DNA of 64,000 nt from Methyloversatilis sp. (GTDB lineage Bacteria > Pseudomonadota > Gammaproteobacteria > Burkholderiales > Rhodocyclaceae): the NCBI RefSeq assembly GCF_030696805.1, contig NZ_JAUYRO010000112.1, positions 60,707 through 124,706 of the forward strand, in the 5' to 3' direction. Positions 32,837-45,973 of the stretch are shown here, one piece after another. Position 1 is the stretch's first letter; each line of letters begins with the position of its first letter. The notes below the pieces were generated by a model. That model was not told the origin of the DNA, did no database searches, and saw only the letters and a program-made list of their open reading frames with translations. Position numbers and translations under genes: made by a program.

Positions 32837-33292
32837 ATGTTGACTCTTTCGCCTGACGAACGCCGCGCCCTGCGCGCAAGCGCCCACCCGCTCAAACCGG
32901 TCGTGATGATTGCCCAGAACGGGCTGACGGACGCCGTGCTGAAGGAAATCGAGCTCGCGCTGACTTCGCACGAACTGATCAAGGTGAGGGTGTTCGACGC
33001 CGAGCGCGAACAACGTGACGCGTGGCTGGCAGCAGCCTGCGAGGCACTCGGCGCCGCACCGATCCAGCGCATCGGAAACATTCTCGTGCTGTACCGTCCG
33101 AACCCTGCGCTACATGTGGTGGCTGCACCGCCTGCCGCACCGGTGCGCAAGACGCGCGCCAACGCGGGCGACAAGCCATCGGCCGGCAAACCGGTACCGA
33201 CCCGCAGCAAACCAGCCAAGCCGGTGGCCGGCCGACGCGGTGTGGCGCGCAACGCCAAACCCGCAAGCACCTTCAAGGCGCGCGGCCGGTAG
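32837..33292 (+). CDS. yhbY: YhbY/CRS1 ribosome-assembly RNA-binding protein
   Basis: 151 residues. The CRM domain covers about residues 1-95: LSPDERRALRASAHPLKPVV, IAQNGLTDAVLKEIELALTS, HELIKVRV and LYRPNP match the YhbY fold. The remaining 55 residues form a very basic, Pro/Ala/Lys/Arg-rich tail, longer than in E. coli YhbY (97 residues), likely adding nonspecific rRNA contacts. The family binds pre-50S particles; divergence from rlmE, also a 50S-maturation gene, fits. Confidence 0.92.
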   Translation: MLTLSPDERRALRASAHPLKPVVMIAQNGLTDAVLKEIELALTSHELIKVRVFDAEREQRDAWLAAACEALGAAPIQRIGNILVLYRPNPALHVVAAPPAAPVRKTRANAGDKPSAGKPVPTRSKPAKPVAGRRGVARNAKPASTFKARGR

Positions 33293-33305
33293 TCACCCGG
33301 CCGCG
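33281..33305. terminator. GC-rich hairpin at the yhbY 3' end
   Basis: Perfect nine-base arms (CGCGGCCGG and CCGGCCGCG) with a 7-nt loop, overlapping the yhbY stop codon. No U-run. It lies between the convergent ends of yhbY and greA and may act on either transcript. Confidence 0.5.
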
Positions 33306-33316
33306 ACGGCGGTCGT

Positions 33317-33790
33317 TCAGACGTAGCGCACATCCACGATTTCATACTCGCGCACGCCGCCCGGTGCCTGCACCTCGGCCATATCGCCGGCGTACTTTCC
33401 GATCAGCGCACGGGCAATCGGCGAATTCACCGAAATCATGCCTGCCTTCAGGTCGGCTTCATCGTCCCCGACGATCTGGTAGCTGACCGGCTTGCCGGCT
33501 TCGACATCTTCCAGATCGACGGTTGCGCCGAACACCACACGGCCTTCCGCGTCCAGCGTCTTCGGATCGATGACCAGCGCATTGGCCAGTTTGCCTTCGA
33601 TTTCCTGAATGCGCCCCTCGACAAAGCCCTGACGTTCCTTCGCCGCGTCGTATTCGGCATTTTCGGACAGGTCGCCATGCGAGCGCGCTTCGGCAATCGC
33701 GGCGATGACGCCCGGACGATCGACGGTTTTCAGGCGGTGCAACTCCTGCTTCAGCTTTTCGGCACCCGCCACGGTAAGAGGTACGCTCAT
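33317..33790 (-). CDS. greA: Transcription elongation factor GreA
   Basis: 157 residues. Stimulates RNA-polymerase transcript cleavage to rescue backtracked complexes. N-terminal coiled coil ([18 protein letters not shown] through [17 protein letters not shown]) with the tip acidic residues, then the FKBP-like C-terminal domain. ATG 33790 begins MSVPLTVAG; an in-frame extension would cover the end of carB. It follows carB by 1 nt, giving a carA-carB-greA order common in this group. Confidence 0.97.
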   Translation of the reverse strand: MSVPLTVAGAEKLKQELHRLKTVDRPGVIAAIAEARSHGDLSENAEYDAAKERQGFVEGRIQEIEGKLANALVIDPKTLDAEGRVVFGATVDLEDVEAGKPVSYQIVGDDEADLKAGMISVNSPIARALIGKYAGDMAEVQAPGGVREYEIVDVRYV

Positions 33791-33791
33791 G

Positions 33792-37007
<3,216 letters not shown>

Positions 37008-37016
37008 TTGTCTTTG

Positions 37017-37112
37017 AGGGACCAGGGGCGAGGGTTCAGGGTCTAGGGGAAACGTCGGGGCGGCATCGCCGCCGCATGCTCTCCAGTCCCTAGCTCCTCT
37101 TCGCTGACCCCT
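37017..37112. repeat. Paired inverted heptad arrays between carA and carB (no cargo gene)
   Basis: Left arm 37017-37051: five perfect 7-bp units on the plus strand of form AGGGNNN (for example AGGGACC, AGGGTCT). Right arm 37078-37112: units of the complementary form NNNCCCT, more degenerate (AGTCCCT, AGCTCCT, GACCCCT). The 26-bp centre holds a small GGCGGC/GCCGCC palindrome. Orientation (G-rich left, C-rich right) is the same as in the 1456-1910 element, but no gene lies between the arms. The right arm overlaps the last codons of carA. Confidence 0.75.
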
Positions 37113-38232
37113 CCTCCATCATCTTTACGAAACGGTCGAACAGATACGCAACATCATGCGGCCCCGGGCTCGCTTCCGGGTGGCCCTGAAAGCAGAACGC
37201 CGGGCGGTCGGTCCAGGCCATGCCCTGCAGGCTGCCGTCGAACAGCGATACATGGGTGACCCGCACGTTGGCCGGCAGCGTCGCTGGATCCACTGCAAAG
37301 CCGTGATTCTGGCTGGTGATCAGCACACGGCCGGAATCGTTGTCCTTCACCGGATGGTTCGCACCATGGTGGCCGAATTTCATCTTCGACGTTCTGGCAC
37401 CGGCGGCGAGGCCCATCAGCTGATGGCCGAGGCAGATGCCGAAGGTCGGAATCTTGCGATCAAGGAAGGTCCGGATGGCAGATATCGCGTAATCGCAGGG
37501 TTCCGGGTCTCCCGGGCCGTTCGACAGGAACACGCCGTCCGGTTGCATCGCCAGTACCACCGCGGCTGGCGTTTGCGCCGGCACCACGGTCAGCCGACAG
37601 CCGCGGCTGGCAAGCATGCGCAGTATGTTCCGCTTGACGCCGAAATCGTAGGCCACGACATGGCGCGGGGTGGCAACCGGCTTCACGAAACCCCGACCGA
37701 GCTGCCACTCGCCCTCGGTCCATTCGTAAGGCTCGGTGGCGCTGACGACTTTCGCCAGATCCATGCCGGACAGGCCGGCGAACGCCCTCGCCTGGGCGAC
37801 CGCCTCGGCCGCATCGACCTTGCCGGCCATCAGACAGCCGCTCTGCGCGCCCTTTTCGCGCAGCACGCGGGTCAGCTTGCGGGTGTCGATGTTGGCGATG
37901 CCGGGAATGCCCTGCTCCCGCAGATAGGCATCCAGGGTCTGGTGACTGCGGAAATTGGACGAACGCAGCGGCAGGTCGCGGATGACCAGACCGGCGGCAA
38001 ATACGCGGCTTGCTTCAACGTCTTCATGGTTGATGCCGGTGTTTCCGATATGCGGATAGGTCAGCGTGACGATCTGGCGGGTGTAACTCGGGTCGGTCAG
38101 GATTTCCTGATAGCCGGTCATCGCGGTGTTGAACACCACCTCGCCCGTGGTGACCGTTTCCGCTCCGATGCTTTTGCCGTGAAAGACGGATCCATCGGCG
38201 AGTGCGAGCAGCGCGGGCGCATGGGCGGACAC
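37090..38232 (-). CDS. carA: Carbamoyl-phosphate synthase small subunit
   Basis: 380 residues (E. coli 382). Glutaminase that releases ammonia for CarB. N-terminal CPSase domain ([20 protein letters not shown] near residues 16-35), then class I amidotransferase with GICLGHQ (nucleophile Cys near 265) and a [12 protein letters not shown] histidine motif near 350. The start is GTG 38232 (read [15 protein letters not shown]), with AGGAG 7 nt upstream; a longer in-frame extension crosses the promoter. The last codons (GSAKRS) and the stop lie within heptad repeats, so the native C terminus may have been replaced. Confidence 0.96.
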   Translation of the reverse strand: MSAHAPALLALADGSVFHGKSIGAETVTTGEVVFNTAMTGYQEILTDPSYTRQIVTLTYPHIGNTGINHEDVEASRVFAAGLVIRDLPLRSSNFRSHQTLDAYLREQGIPGIANIDTRKLTRVLREKGAQSGCLMAGKVDAAEAVAQARAFAGLSGMDLAKVVSATEPYEWTEGEWQLGRGFVKPVATPRHVVAYDFGVKRNILRMLASRGCRLTVVPAQTPAAVVLAMQPDGVFLSNGPGDPEPCDYAISAIRTFLDRKIPTFGICLGHQLMGLAAGARTSKMKFGHHGANHPVKDNDSGRVLITSQNHGFAVDPATLPANVRVTHVSLFDGSLQGMAWTDRPAFCFQGHPEASPGPHDVAYLFDRFVKMMEEGSAKRS

Positions 38233-38292
38233 GTAAAAACTCCTGAAATCTGTTCGGGGGACGGCGGCGCACGCAAGCGCCACATATGCGAA

Positions 38293-38321
38293 GCGGGAGA
38301 CGCCGGTTTGGGCGCTCCCGC
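38293..38321 (-). promoter_or_regulatory. Hairpin in the carA leader
   Basis: Stem GCGGGAG/CTCCCGC with an inner GCGCC/GGCGT-type stem, just downstream of the carA promoter and about 60 nt before the carA start. No long U-run, so it is not a standard terminator; it could be a leader structure affecting carAB expression. Function is not shown by sequence. Confidence 0.4.
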
Positions 38322-38331
38322 TGATTTCCGA

Positions 38332-38361
38332 ATTATACCTTGCCGGTGGTGCGCCGCGCAA
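38332..38361 (-). promoter_or_regulatory. carA promoter
   Basis: Minus strand TATAAT (38332-38337) with TTGCGC 18 nt upstream (38356-38361). A perfect -10 with a partial -35, located about 100 nt before the carA GTG. It lies immediately beside the inverted-repeat element at 38382-38650. Confidence 0.6.
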
Positions 38362-38381
38362 TTTCGCGGCCGCTGCCCGCC

Positions 38382-38650
38382 AGGGTCTGTTCTCATCAGG
38401 TTCGTACATCACGCGAGCAGCCAGCGCATCCAAGGGCAAGGCGCACCGACGCCGCCTGACTGGCCGTCAGGCCAGACGGTGCAACGCGGCCATGTGGCGC
38501 TCTGGCTGCGCGCCCTGCGGGTTGCCCCCGGGCTGGCCGCGCCCTGCGTTGCACGCCTTGTCGCGACAGCCCCTCTCGACCGCGTTGTGCGCCTTGTTCG
38601 CGGCCAACCCAAGGGCAACGTGACGCACGAATCTAATGGGACCAGACCCT
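38382..38650. mobile_element. 269-bp non-coding element with 32-bp imperfect terminal inverted repeats (MITE-like)
   Basis: The ends 38382-38413 and 38619-38650 are inverted repeats matching at 26 of 32 positions, both beginning AGGGTCTG. Inside are nested inverted repeats (GTGCAACGC at about 38480 and 38547) and a small CCTGAC/GTCAGG hairpin at 38456-38472. No open frame encodes a recognisable protein. It fills most of the 416-bp gap between carA and the histidine kinase, and its right end supplies the kinase TAG stop. Likely a non-autonomous transposon or a dispersed palindromic repeat. Confidence 0.65.
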
Positions 38651-41234
38651 AGGCGGCGGGCGCCATCACCGCATCGCGCGCGTCGAGCAGCGCTTCGGAC
38701 AGCCGGGCGAGTTGGACATCCACCCGCCCATGCTGGCTGACCAGAGCCGGCACGTCGCCTACGCGGGCGCTGTCCTCGAGCTTCGCTACGACGGCTTCTG
38801 CCCGCGCGGCGCCGAATACCGACAGGGAGCCCCGCAGGCGGTGACAGATGCGGGCGACGCCGGCACCGTCCTTGAGCTGGATGCACACACTGAGGCCGCT
38901 GCGCAGTTCCGGCAGTTCGCCGAGGAACACATCGATCACGCGCAAGACCATCGCGCGGTCACCTTCAAGGGTTTCCAGCGTGTGTGAAATGTCGATCACG
39001 GGCGGTTCGGCCGGCTCCGCATCGAGCACCGCACCGTTGAAATCGGTACTGACCGGCGCGCCGTCGGGTTCGCAGCGCGACAGCACGCGCTCCAGCGTCG
39101 CCAGTAGTTCGTCCGCCTTGACCGGCTTGCTGATGTAGTCGTCCATGCCTTCTTCCAGGCACAGTTCGCGGTCACCCTTCATCGCATTGGCGGTCATCGC
39201 GATGATGGGCATATGCTGCACATTCTCGGTATCCACCACCCAGGACCGTCGCTGCTCGCGCGCACGGATGGCGCGCGTGGCTTCGATGCCACCCATGACC
39301 GGCATCTGCACGTCCATCAGCACGACCTCGAAGTGGTCACGTTCCAGAAGATCCAGCGCTTCCTGACCATTGGACGCAACCGTTACTACATATCCCGCGC
39401 GCTCAAGCGTACGCACGGCCACCAGCTGATTGACCGGATTGTCCTCGGCCAGCAGCACGCGCCGCTTGCGCGCATTGCCGATGCCTTCGTGCGCCAGCGA
39501 GCGCTCGATGTCGATATCCCCGATGGCAAATGCGAAGTCGTCCATGTCCGGCGCAGCGTCGTCCGGATGCGTGGCCAGTGCCTCGGCCAGCGCGCCGGCC
39601 AGCTCATTCGCCGAAAACGGCTTGTGCAGGCGCCCGCGCACACCGAGCGAACGGGCATGCGCGTTGTCGGCTGCCTGGTTGGAGCCGCTGAACATCATCA
39701 CCACGCGGTTGAGCCGGTTCGGCCCCTCGCAGAAGGCAGAAATGAAATCGAAGGCGTCGGCATCCGGCAGGGTGCGGTCGACCAGCAGGATGTCAAAGGG
39801 GCGTCCTGATTCGTGGGCCTGCTTGAGTGCCTGGCGCGCTGCCTGCACCGAGCTGACCGCCAGCGCGGAAGCGCCCATGTCGCCCAGCATCGCCGCCACG
39901 ACGCCGCGCGACGGCAGGTGGTCTTCGATCAGCAGCACGTGGCGCCCCGCAAAGCGACGGAAGTGCGCCGGCAACGTGGCCTGTTCGATCACCGTGCCGC
40001 GCAGCGTGAAATGAAAGGTCGAGCCCTGCCCGGGCACGCTGTCCAGCCACAAGCGGCCACCCATCAGGGACACGAGCCGGTTGCAGATGGCCAGGCCGAG
40101 GCCGGTGCCACCGAAGCGCCGCGTTGTTGACGTGTCGGCCTGCGCGAACGCTTCGAACACGACGGCCTGCTTTGCGGTGTCGATGCCGATCCCGGTGTCG
40201 CGCACCCAGACATGCAGTTCGACCTCGCTGCCGCTGCCGACCGGCGTGCCTGTTGTCTCGCAGCCGATCTCGATTTCACCGCGCGCAGTGAATTTGACGG
40301 CATTGCCTATCAGATTGACCAGAATCTGCCGCAGGCGCCCGGGGTCGCCCAGCATGCGCACCGGCAGATCGGGTGACAGGCGACAGTACAACTCCAGCCC
40401 CTTGTGTTGCGCGGCGATGGCCAGCCCGCGCGCAGCGTCGCCGACCACTTCCCCGACCGAATGCTCGACCTGTTCGATTGCGAGCTTTCCCGCTTCGATC
40501 TTCGAAAAGTCGAGGATGTCGTTGATGATGACCAGCAGCGCATCGGCCGATGTCTTGATGGCACGCACGTACTCGAGCTGTTCGCTGTCGAGCGTGGTGT
40601 CGAGCATCAGTTCGGACATGCCCATGATGCCGTTCATCGGGGTACGGATTTCGTGGCTCATGTTGGCCAGGAAGTCGCTTTTGGCCCGGCTGGCCGCCTC
40701 CGCCTTTTCCTTGGCCAGCAGCAGTTCGATTTCGGCCTGCCGGCGCGCATCAAGCTGGCCGAGATGACCCGATACCCGGATAACGCGGCCGCGTTCGTCG
40801 CGCTCGGTTGAACCGGCTTCCAGCCTGACCCAGACCGTACGGCCATCGGCATGCCGGACCCGGCAGTCCAGCGAGGCGTCGTCCGCCATGCTCGCCAACC
40901 TGTCTTCAAGCCACTGGTCGAAGGCGGTGGTTTCGTCTGCATGCACGATGTCGCGCCATACCGGAAGGGAGTCCGGCAGATCGGTCGGGCCGTAACCCAG
41001 TGCCGCCTTGAACTCCGCCGACACCTCGAAGCGCGAACTCGAAGGTGCCCACTGCCAGCGGTGGCGCGATGCATCGGTCGTGTCGCCCGCTTCGAGTAAT
41101 TGATCGATGCGCTGCAGCGACTCGGCCAGCGCCGCCGCGGACGGCCCGCTGGCAAGCCATTGCGCGATTTCGCCCTCATTGATCGACGGCAGGCCGAGGT
41201 GCTGCAGCAACAGGGAGGACAGTGCTGGATGCAT
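38649..41234 (-). CDS. Hybrid sensor histidine kinase with two receivers and Hpt
   Basis: About 861 residues, apparently cytosolic: no transmembrane helix is seen. Order: PAS-type sensor at about 60-165 ([15 protein letters not shown] to [15 protein letters not shown]), HisKA with [13 protein letters not shown] (His194), HATPase with [10 protein letters not shown] near 305 and GGTGLGLAI near 375. A first receiver near 430-545 has the aspartate in [11 protein letters not shown]. The second receiver near 590-710 has [12 protein letters not shown]. Hpt near 760-830 has the histidine in [11 protein letters not shown] 41234 ([14 protein letters not shown]) is chosen over a longer frame. No partner regulator is adjacent. 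Signal unknown. Confidence 0.9.
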   Translation of the reverse strand: MHPALSSLLLQHLGLPSINEGEIAQWLASGPSAAALAESLQRIDQLLEAGDTTDASRHRWQWAPSSSRFEVSAEFKAALGYGPTDLPDSLPVWRDIVHADETTAFDQWLEDRLASMADDASLDCRVRHADGRTVWVRLEAGSTERDERGRVIRVSGHLGQLDARRQAEIELLLAKEKAEAASRAKSDFLANMSHEIRTPMNGIMGMSELMLDTTLDSEQLEYVRAIKTSADALLVIINDILDFSKIEAGKLAIEQVEHSVGEVVGDAARGLAIAAQHKGLELYCRLSPDLPVRMLGDPGRLRQILVNLIGNAVKFTARGEIEIGCETTGTPVGSGSEVELHVWVRDTGIGIDTAKQAVVFEAFAQADTSTTRRFGGTGLGLAICNRLVSLMGGRLWLDSVPGQGSTFHFTLRGTVIEQATLPAHFRRFAGRHVLLIEDHLPSRGVVAAMLGDMGASALAVSSVQAARQALKQAHESGRPFDILLVDRTLPDADAFDFISAFCEGPNRLNRVVMMFSGSNQAADNAHARSLGVRGRLHKPFSANELAGALAEALATHPDDAAPDMDDFAFAIGDIDIERSLAHEGIGNARKRRVLLAEDNPVNQLVAVRTLERAGYVVTVASNGQEALDLLERDHFEVVLMDVQMPVMGGIEATRAIRAREQRRSWVVDTENVQHMPIIAMTANAMKGDRELCLEEGMDDYISKPVKADELLATLERVLSRCEPDGAPVSTDFNGAVLDAEPAEPPVIDISHTLETLEGDRAMVLRVIDVFLGELPELRSGLSVCIQLKDGAGVARICHRLRGSLSVFGAARAEAVVAKLEDSARVGDVPALVSQHGRVDVQLARLSEALLDARDAVMAPAA

Positions 41235-41323
41235 GGAATCCGGGACAGGTAGGACCTGTTGAATTAACGGCCGTACAACGTCGGGCTGAAGAACCGGGGC
41301 GCGCGCGGCTCCATACCCGCCAC

Positions 41324-42139
<816 letters not shown>

Positions 42140-42176
42140 TCAAACGTGAAATGTGCCGCGAGGATCCTGCGTCGCA

Positions 42177-42623
42177 TCACTTCGGCGCGACAACCTCGCC
42201 CAGATCGATCGTGCGGGTACGCGGCACCTCGGGCTGGTTCAGCTCGGCTTCTTCCGCCCCAACCACGTCGCCACCAAGGCTGACCAGCTTGTCATCCTCG
42301 AAAAAGACAATGAGGCGGCGCTGCTGGGTATCTTGCGGCTTGTTGCCCGGCTTGAAGTAGTACAGGTAGTCCCAGCGGTCCGGATGGAATACGTCGGCCA
42401 GCATCGGCGACCCCAGCACGAAACGCACCTGGTCGCGCGACATGCCTGGCTTGAGCTGGAAAGCCATTTCCTGCGTCACCAGGTTGCCCTGGCGGATATC
42501 GATGCGGAACGGATTCAGACGATTGGTCACGTCGAGCGCCGAAGGCACATTGGAGCATCCCGCGAGCAGCGGAATCAGGGCCGCAAGGGCGTAGCGGACA
42601 ACTACCACGGGGGCGAAGGACAT
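42177..42623 (-). CDS. bamE: Outer-membrane assembly lipoprotein BamE
   Basis: 148 residues. Lipoprotein signal peptide with lipobox LLAGC (Cys about 23), then the SmpA/OmlA domain: [20 protein letters not shown] and [20 protein letters not shown], ending in the YLYYFKPG and [13 protein letters not shown] strands. Component of the BAM complex inserting outer-membrane beta-barrels. The ATG at 42623 gives a proper signal peptide; an upstream TTG frame to 42656 does not. Divergent from fur, the classic arrangement in proteobacteria. Confidence 0.93.
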   Translation of the reverse strand: MSFAPVVVVRYALAALIPLLAGCSNVPSALDVTNRLNPFRIDIRQGNLVTQEMAFQLKPGMSRDQVRFVLGSPMLADVFHPDRWDYLYYFKPGNKPQDTQQRRLIVFFEDDKLVSLGGDVVGAEEAELNQPEVPRTRTIDLGEVVAPK

Positions 42624-42699
42624 CGCTGGACGGGACTCGGTTAGGGCTTCTGGCAAATCTGCCCGCTCGCGGCGCGACGCCGGACGGGAGACGAAAGTC

Positions 42700-42708
42700 T
42701 ATATTATA
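42700..42708. promoter_or_regulatory. Overlapping divergent -10 boxes for bamE and fur
   Basis: The sequence TATATTATA reads TATAAT on the minus strand (bamE) and TATATT or TATTAT on the plus strand (fur, ATG at 42739). Opposing -10 elements share the same bases, so the two promoters may compete. No clear Fur box is seen nearby. Confidence 0.5.
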
Positions 42709-42738
42709 GCGACCTTGATATCGCCGTCAGCCTTGCCC

Positions 42739-43203
42739 ATGAGCGCAAACTCGCACAACCTGAAGAACATCGGCCTTAAGGCCACCCTGCCGCGATTGAA
42801 AATCCTCGAGCTGTTCCAGCGCGCGGATGTGCGCCACATGAGCGCGGAAGACGTCTACAAGGCGCTGCTGCAGGAAGACATGGACATCGGTCTGGCCACT
42901 GTCTATCGGGTGCTCACCCAGTTCGAGCATGCCGGTCTGCTGGAACGCCACTTCTTCGAATCCGGCAAGGCGATGTTCGAACTGAACGAAGGGCACCACC
43001 ACGATCACCTCGTCTGCATCCAGTGCGGCAAGGTGGAAGAGTTCTACGACGCGGAAATCGAGCGCCGCCAGATCAAGGTCGCCAAGGACCACGGCTTCGC
43101 GATGCATGACCACGCCCTGACGATTTTCGCCAATTGCACGACCGAAGCCTGCCCGAACAAGAAGAAGCCGCAGCGCGACCCGGGCCGATCCGAGCCGGGT
43201 TGA
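42739..43203 (+). CDS. fur: Ferric uptake regulator Fur
   Basis: 154 residues. Winged-helix DNA-binding domain ([17 protein letters not shown] to [19 protein letters not shown]) and a metal-binding dimerisation domain with the [12 protein letters not shown] motif near residues 85-97 and a second CTTEAC pair near 138. Represses iron uptake when Fe2+ is bound. Start ATG 42739 ([14 protein letters not shown]). The stop abuts the recN stop (TGATCA), so the two genes converge with no spacer. Confidence 0.97.
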   Translation: MSANSHNLKNIGLKATLPRLKILELFQRADVRHMSAEDVYKALLQEDMDIGLATVYRVLTQFEHAGLLERHFFESGKAMFELNEGHHHDHLVCIQCGKVEEFYDAEIERRQIKVAKDHGFAMHDHALTIFANCTTEACPNKKKPQRDPGRSEPG

Positions 43204-44871
43204 TCAGCCCGCCGGGCGCTCGCCCAGCATTTCCTTCGCATGCGCGCGCGTCGTGTCGGTGATGACTTCACCGCCCAGCATGCGCGCGATTTCCTCGATC
43301 CGCGCCGCCGCATCAAGCGCACTCACCGTACTGACCGTCTGACCCGCCTGACTGCGCTTGGCGATAGACCACTGCCAGTCGGCGCGGGCCGCGACCTGGG
43401 GCAGATGAGTGACACACAGCACCTGACGCGCCTTGCCCAGCCGCGCCAGTTGGCGCCCCACCACCTCGGCCACCCGGCCACCGATGCCGACATCCACTTC
43501 GTCGAATACCAGCGTCGGCGTTCCGCTGCGTGCGCTGGCGATCACCTGGATCGCCAGTCCGATGCGCGACAATTCACCACCCGACGCGACTTTTGCCAGC
43601 GGTGCCAGCGGCTGCCCCGGATTGGCAGAAACACGGAACTCGATTTCTTCCAGTCCGGTGGCGGACGGTTCTGCGAGAGGCTGCAGGGCGACTTCGAAGC
43701 GGCCACCCTGCATCGCCAGTTCAGCCATGGCCGCAGTCACTTCGGTCGACAGGCGCGCAGCCACCGGCTTGCGCGCACTGGACAGATGCGTCGCCGCATG
43801 CAGACAGGCGGTGCGCGCTTCATCGCGCGCCTGCTCGAGCCGCGCCGGATCGGCGTCGGCGGCCAGTCTGTCGAGCTGCAGCTGGCTGTCGGCCAGAAGC
43901 GCCGGCAGGTCGTCCGGCTCGCAGCGGTACTTGCGCGCCGCGCCGAGCACGGCGGCGATACGATCATCGGCACGCGCCAGCGCGGCCGGGTCCGCATCGA
44001 GTCGATGTGCGTAGGCGCGCAGCGCGCGTGCGGCTTCACCGACCTGGGCCGACGCCGAATCAATCAGGCTGCAGCATTCGCCCAACGCAGCATCGAAACC
44101 CTGCAATCGGCCGAGCACGGCAGCGATGTGGGCGAGCTGCGCGTCGAGCGCCACCTCACCATCCTCCAGCAACGCGAGCGCCTCGGCGCTGCCTTCGAGC
44201 AGCTGCGTGACATGTGCGAGCCGACTGTGCTCCTGCTGCAGCGCTGCCCAGGCAGCGGGCTCGAAAGCCAGCGTGGTGAGCTCCTCGACCCGCCACTGCA
44301 CGCGTTCGCGCTCGCGCAGGGCGGCATCACTGTCCTGCACGGCGCGCAGCAGCGCCTGCTCGCGGGCCTGCCATTCCCGATAAAGCTTCGTGACCTCCGT
44401 GACCTCAGCCTGCAGGCCGGCATGCTGGTCGAACAGCTCGCGCTGCGCCGATTCGCGCATCAGGGCCTGGTGCGCGTGCTGGCCGTGGACGTCGACCAGC
44501 AGCCCGCCCAGCTCGCGCAGTTGTGCAATGCCGGCCGGCACGCCGCCTATCCATGCGCGCGAGCGGCTGCCGCTGTCGATCACCCGCCGCACGATGACCC
44601 GGTCGCCGTCGCATTCGAAATCCTGCGCAACCAGCCAGTCGCGCGCCGGACTGTCCGGCGCCAGCACGAATTCGGCCGACAGCTCCGCGCGCTCCCGCCC
44701 GAGTCGTACGACCGGCGCGTCCGCACGCGCGCCGAGCAGCAGCCCGAGCGCATCGACGAGGATCGACTTGCCGGCCCCGGTTTCACCAGTCAGCGCGCCG
44801 AAGCCGGCCGAAAAGTCGAGTTCGAGCTGGTCGACGAGGATGAAATCGCGGATGAAAAGGCGTTCGAGCAT
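43204..44871 (-). CDS. recN: DNA repair protein RecN
   Basis: 555 residues, SMC-like ATPase acting in double-strand-break repair. Walker A GETGAGKSILVDAL near residues 29-42, central coiled coils at about 150-360, ABC signature VASGGELSRIGLAIQ near 432-446, Walker B LVFDEVDVGIGG near 460. It is downstream of nadK in the same direction (65-bp gap), a common pairing with hrcA divergent. Confidence 0.97.
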   Translation of the reverse strand: MLERLFIRDFILVDQLELDFSAGFGALTGETGAGKSILVDALGLLLGARADAPVVRLGRERAELSAEFVLAPDSPARDWLVAQDFECDGDRVIVRRVIDSGSRSRAWIGGVPAGIAQLRELGGLLVDVHGQHAHQALMRESAQRELFDQHAGLQAEVTEVTKLYREWQAREQALLRAVQDSDAALRERERVQWRVEELTTLAFEPAAWAALQQEHSRLAHVTQLLEGSAEALALLEDGEVALDAQLAHIAAVLGRLQGFDAALGECCSLIDSASAQVGEAARALRAYAHRLDADPAALARADDRIAAVLGAARKYRCEPDDLPALLADSQLQLDRLAADADPARLEQARDEARTACLHAATHLSSARKPVAARLSTEVTAAMAELAMQGGRFEVALQPLAEPSATGLEEIEFRVSANPGQPLAPLAKVASGGELSRIGLAIQVIASARSGTPTLVFDEVDVGIGGRVAEVVGRQLARLGKARQVLCVTHLPQVAARADWQWSIAKRSQAGQTVSTVSALDAAARIEEIARMLGGEVITDTTRAHAKEMLGERPAG

Positions 44872-44936
44872 GCAGCGCAGTGAGGATTCGGTTCAGTGGT
44901 GAATCGGTGATGTAAATCGGGCGGAACGGGAAAAAT

Positions 44937-45827
44937 TCAGGCCTCCTTCGGCGCCTCGCTCCAGCGGAGCTTTTCACGCAGCATGGCAAAGTAGCTGTAG
45001 CCGGGAGGATGCATCAGGGTCACGCAATAGGGCGAGCGCTCGATGCGCAGGCAGTCGCCACCCTGCAGATTGAAATGTTCCTGACCGTCGAAATGGGCAC
45101 GCGCGTCATGCCGCAGAAACAGCCGGACATCGAGTACCGAACTGTCGCTCAACGCAATCGGCCGCGACGACAATGCATGCGGACACAGCGGAACGATGAG
45201 CATGCTTCCGAGCGACGGATGCACGATGGGCCCGTTGGCCGACAACGAATACGCAGTCGAGCCGGTCGGCGTGGAAATGATCAGCCCGTCGGAGCGCTGG
45301 CTGTATACGAATTCGTCGTCCACCCGGACTTCGAATTCGATCATGCGGCCCAGGTCGCCCTTGGACAGTACGACATCATTCAGCGCAAGCGCCGAAAACA
45401 TCGACTCGCCGTCACGCAGCACGCCCGCCTGCAGCAGCGCACGGCGCTCTCGGGTGAATTGCCCGGCCATCAGGGCTTCCATCGCCGACAGCATGTTGGA
45501 ACGGGCGACGTCGGTCAGAAAACCCAGCCGCCCCTGATTGACGCCAACCAGCGGCACGTCGTGCGGCGCCATCTTGCGGGCCGCGCTGATCAACGAACCA
45601 TCGCCACCAATGACCACCGCCAGCGCGGCGCGACGGCCGATCCCGTCGAATGAAGCCGGCTCGAAATCATTGCCGGCCAAGGCGTCTGCCGAATCCTGCT
45701 CGATCAGCACCTCGCGGCCGGAATCGCGCAGCCAGTGCGCGAGCGTGCGCATCGATTCGCCCACTTCCGCGCTCTGGTACTTGCCAATCAGGGCGACGCA
45801 GCCGAACGACGGTGGGGTTTTATCCAT
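44937..45827 (-). CDS. nadK: NAD kinase
   Basis: 296 residues. Phosphorylates NAD+ to NADP+. GGDGSLISAARKM near residues 64-76 is the family signature; NQGRLGFLTD near 89-98, then the TPTGSTAYSLSANGPIVHP substrate-binding segment near 178-196. ATG 45827 (MDKTPPSFGCVALIG) is preferred to an upstream in-frame ATG at 45845. Divergent from hrcA across a 146-bp region containing a TAGAAT box at 45935-45940 facing hrcA. Confidence 0.96.
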   Translation of the reverse strand: MDKTPPSFGCVALIGKYQSAEVGESMRTLAHWLRDSGREVLIEQDSADALAGNDFEPASFDGIGRRAALAVVIGGDGSLISAARKMAPHDVPLVGVNQGRLGFLTDVARSNMLSAMEALMAGQFTRERRALLQAGVLRDGESMFSALALNDVVLSKGDLGRMIEFEVRVDDEFVYSQRSDGLIISTPTGSTAYSLSANGPIVHPSLGSMLIVPLCPHALSSRPIALSDSSVLDVRLFLRHDARAHFDGQEHFNLQGGDCLRIERSPYCVTLMHPPGYSYFAMLREKLRWSEAPKEA

Positions 45828-45973
45828 CGCCGAATTAAACCACAAAGCCCGCGATCGACCGCGAAGCCGACCTCAGCTGGCCCCGGCCTGTGTCAATATC
45901 CGGGCGTGACGCCGTCGCACCCGCGGCGACGTTCTAGAATCTGAAGCCGGAAGCGTACCCAAACCGCGAAGTC

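Noticed and set aside
45846..45973. CIRCE operator in front of hrcA
   Set aside because: No TTAGCACTC/GAGTGCTAA inverted repeat is found here or upstream of grpE and dnaK.
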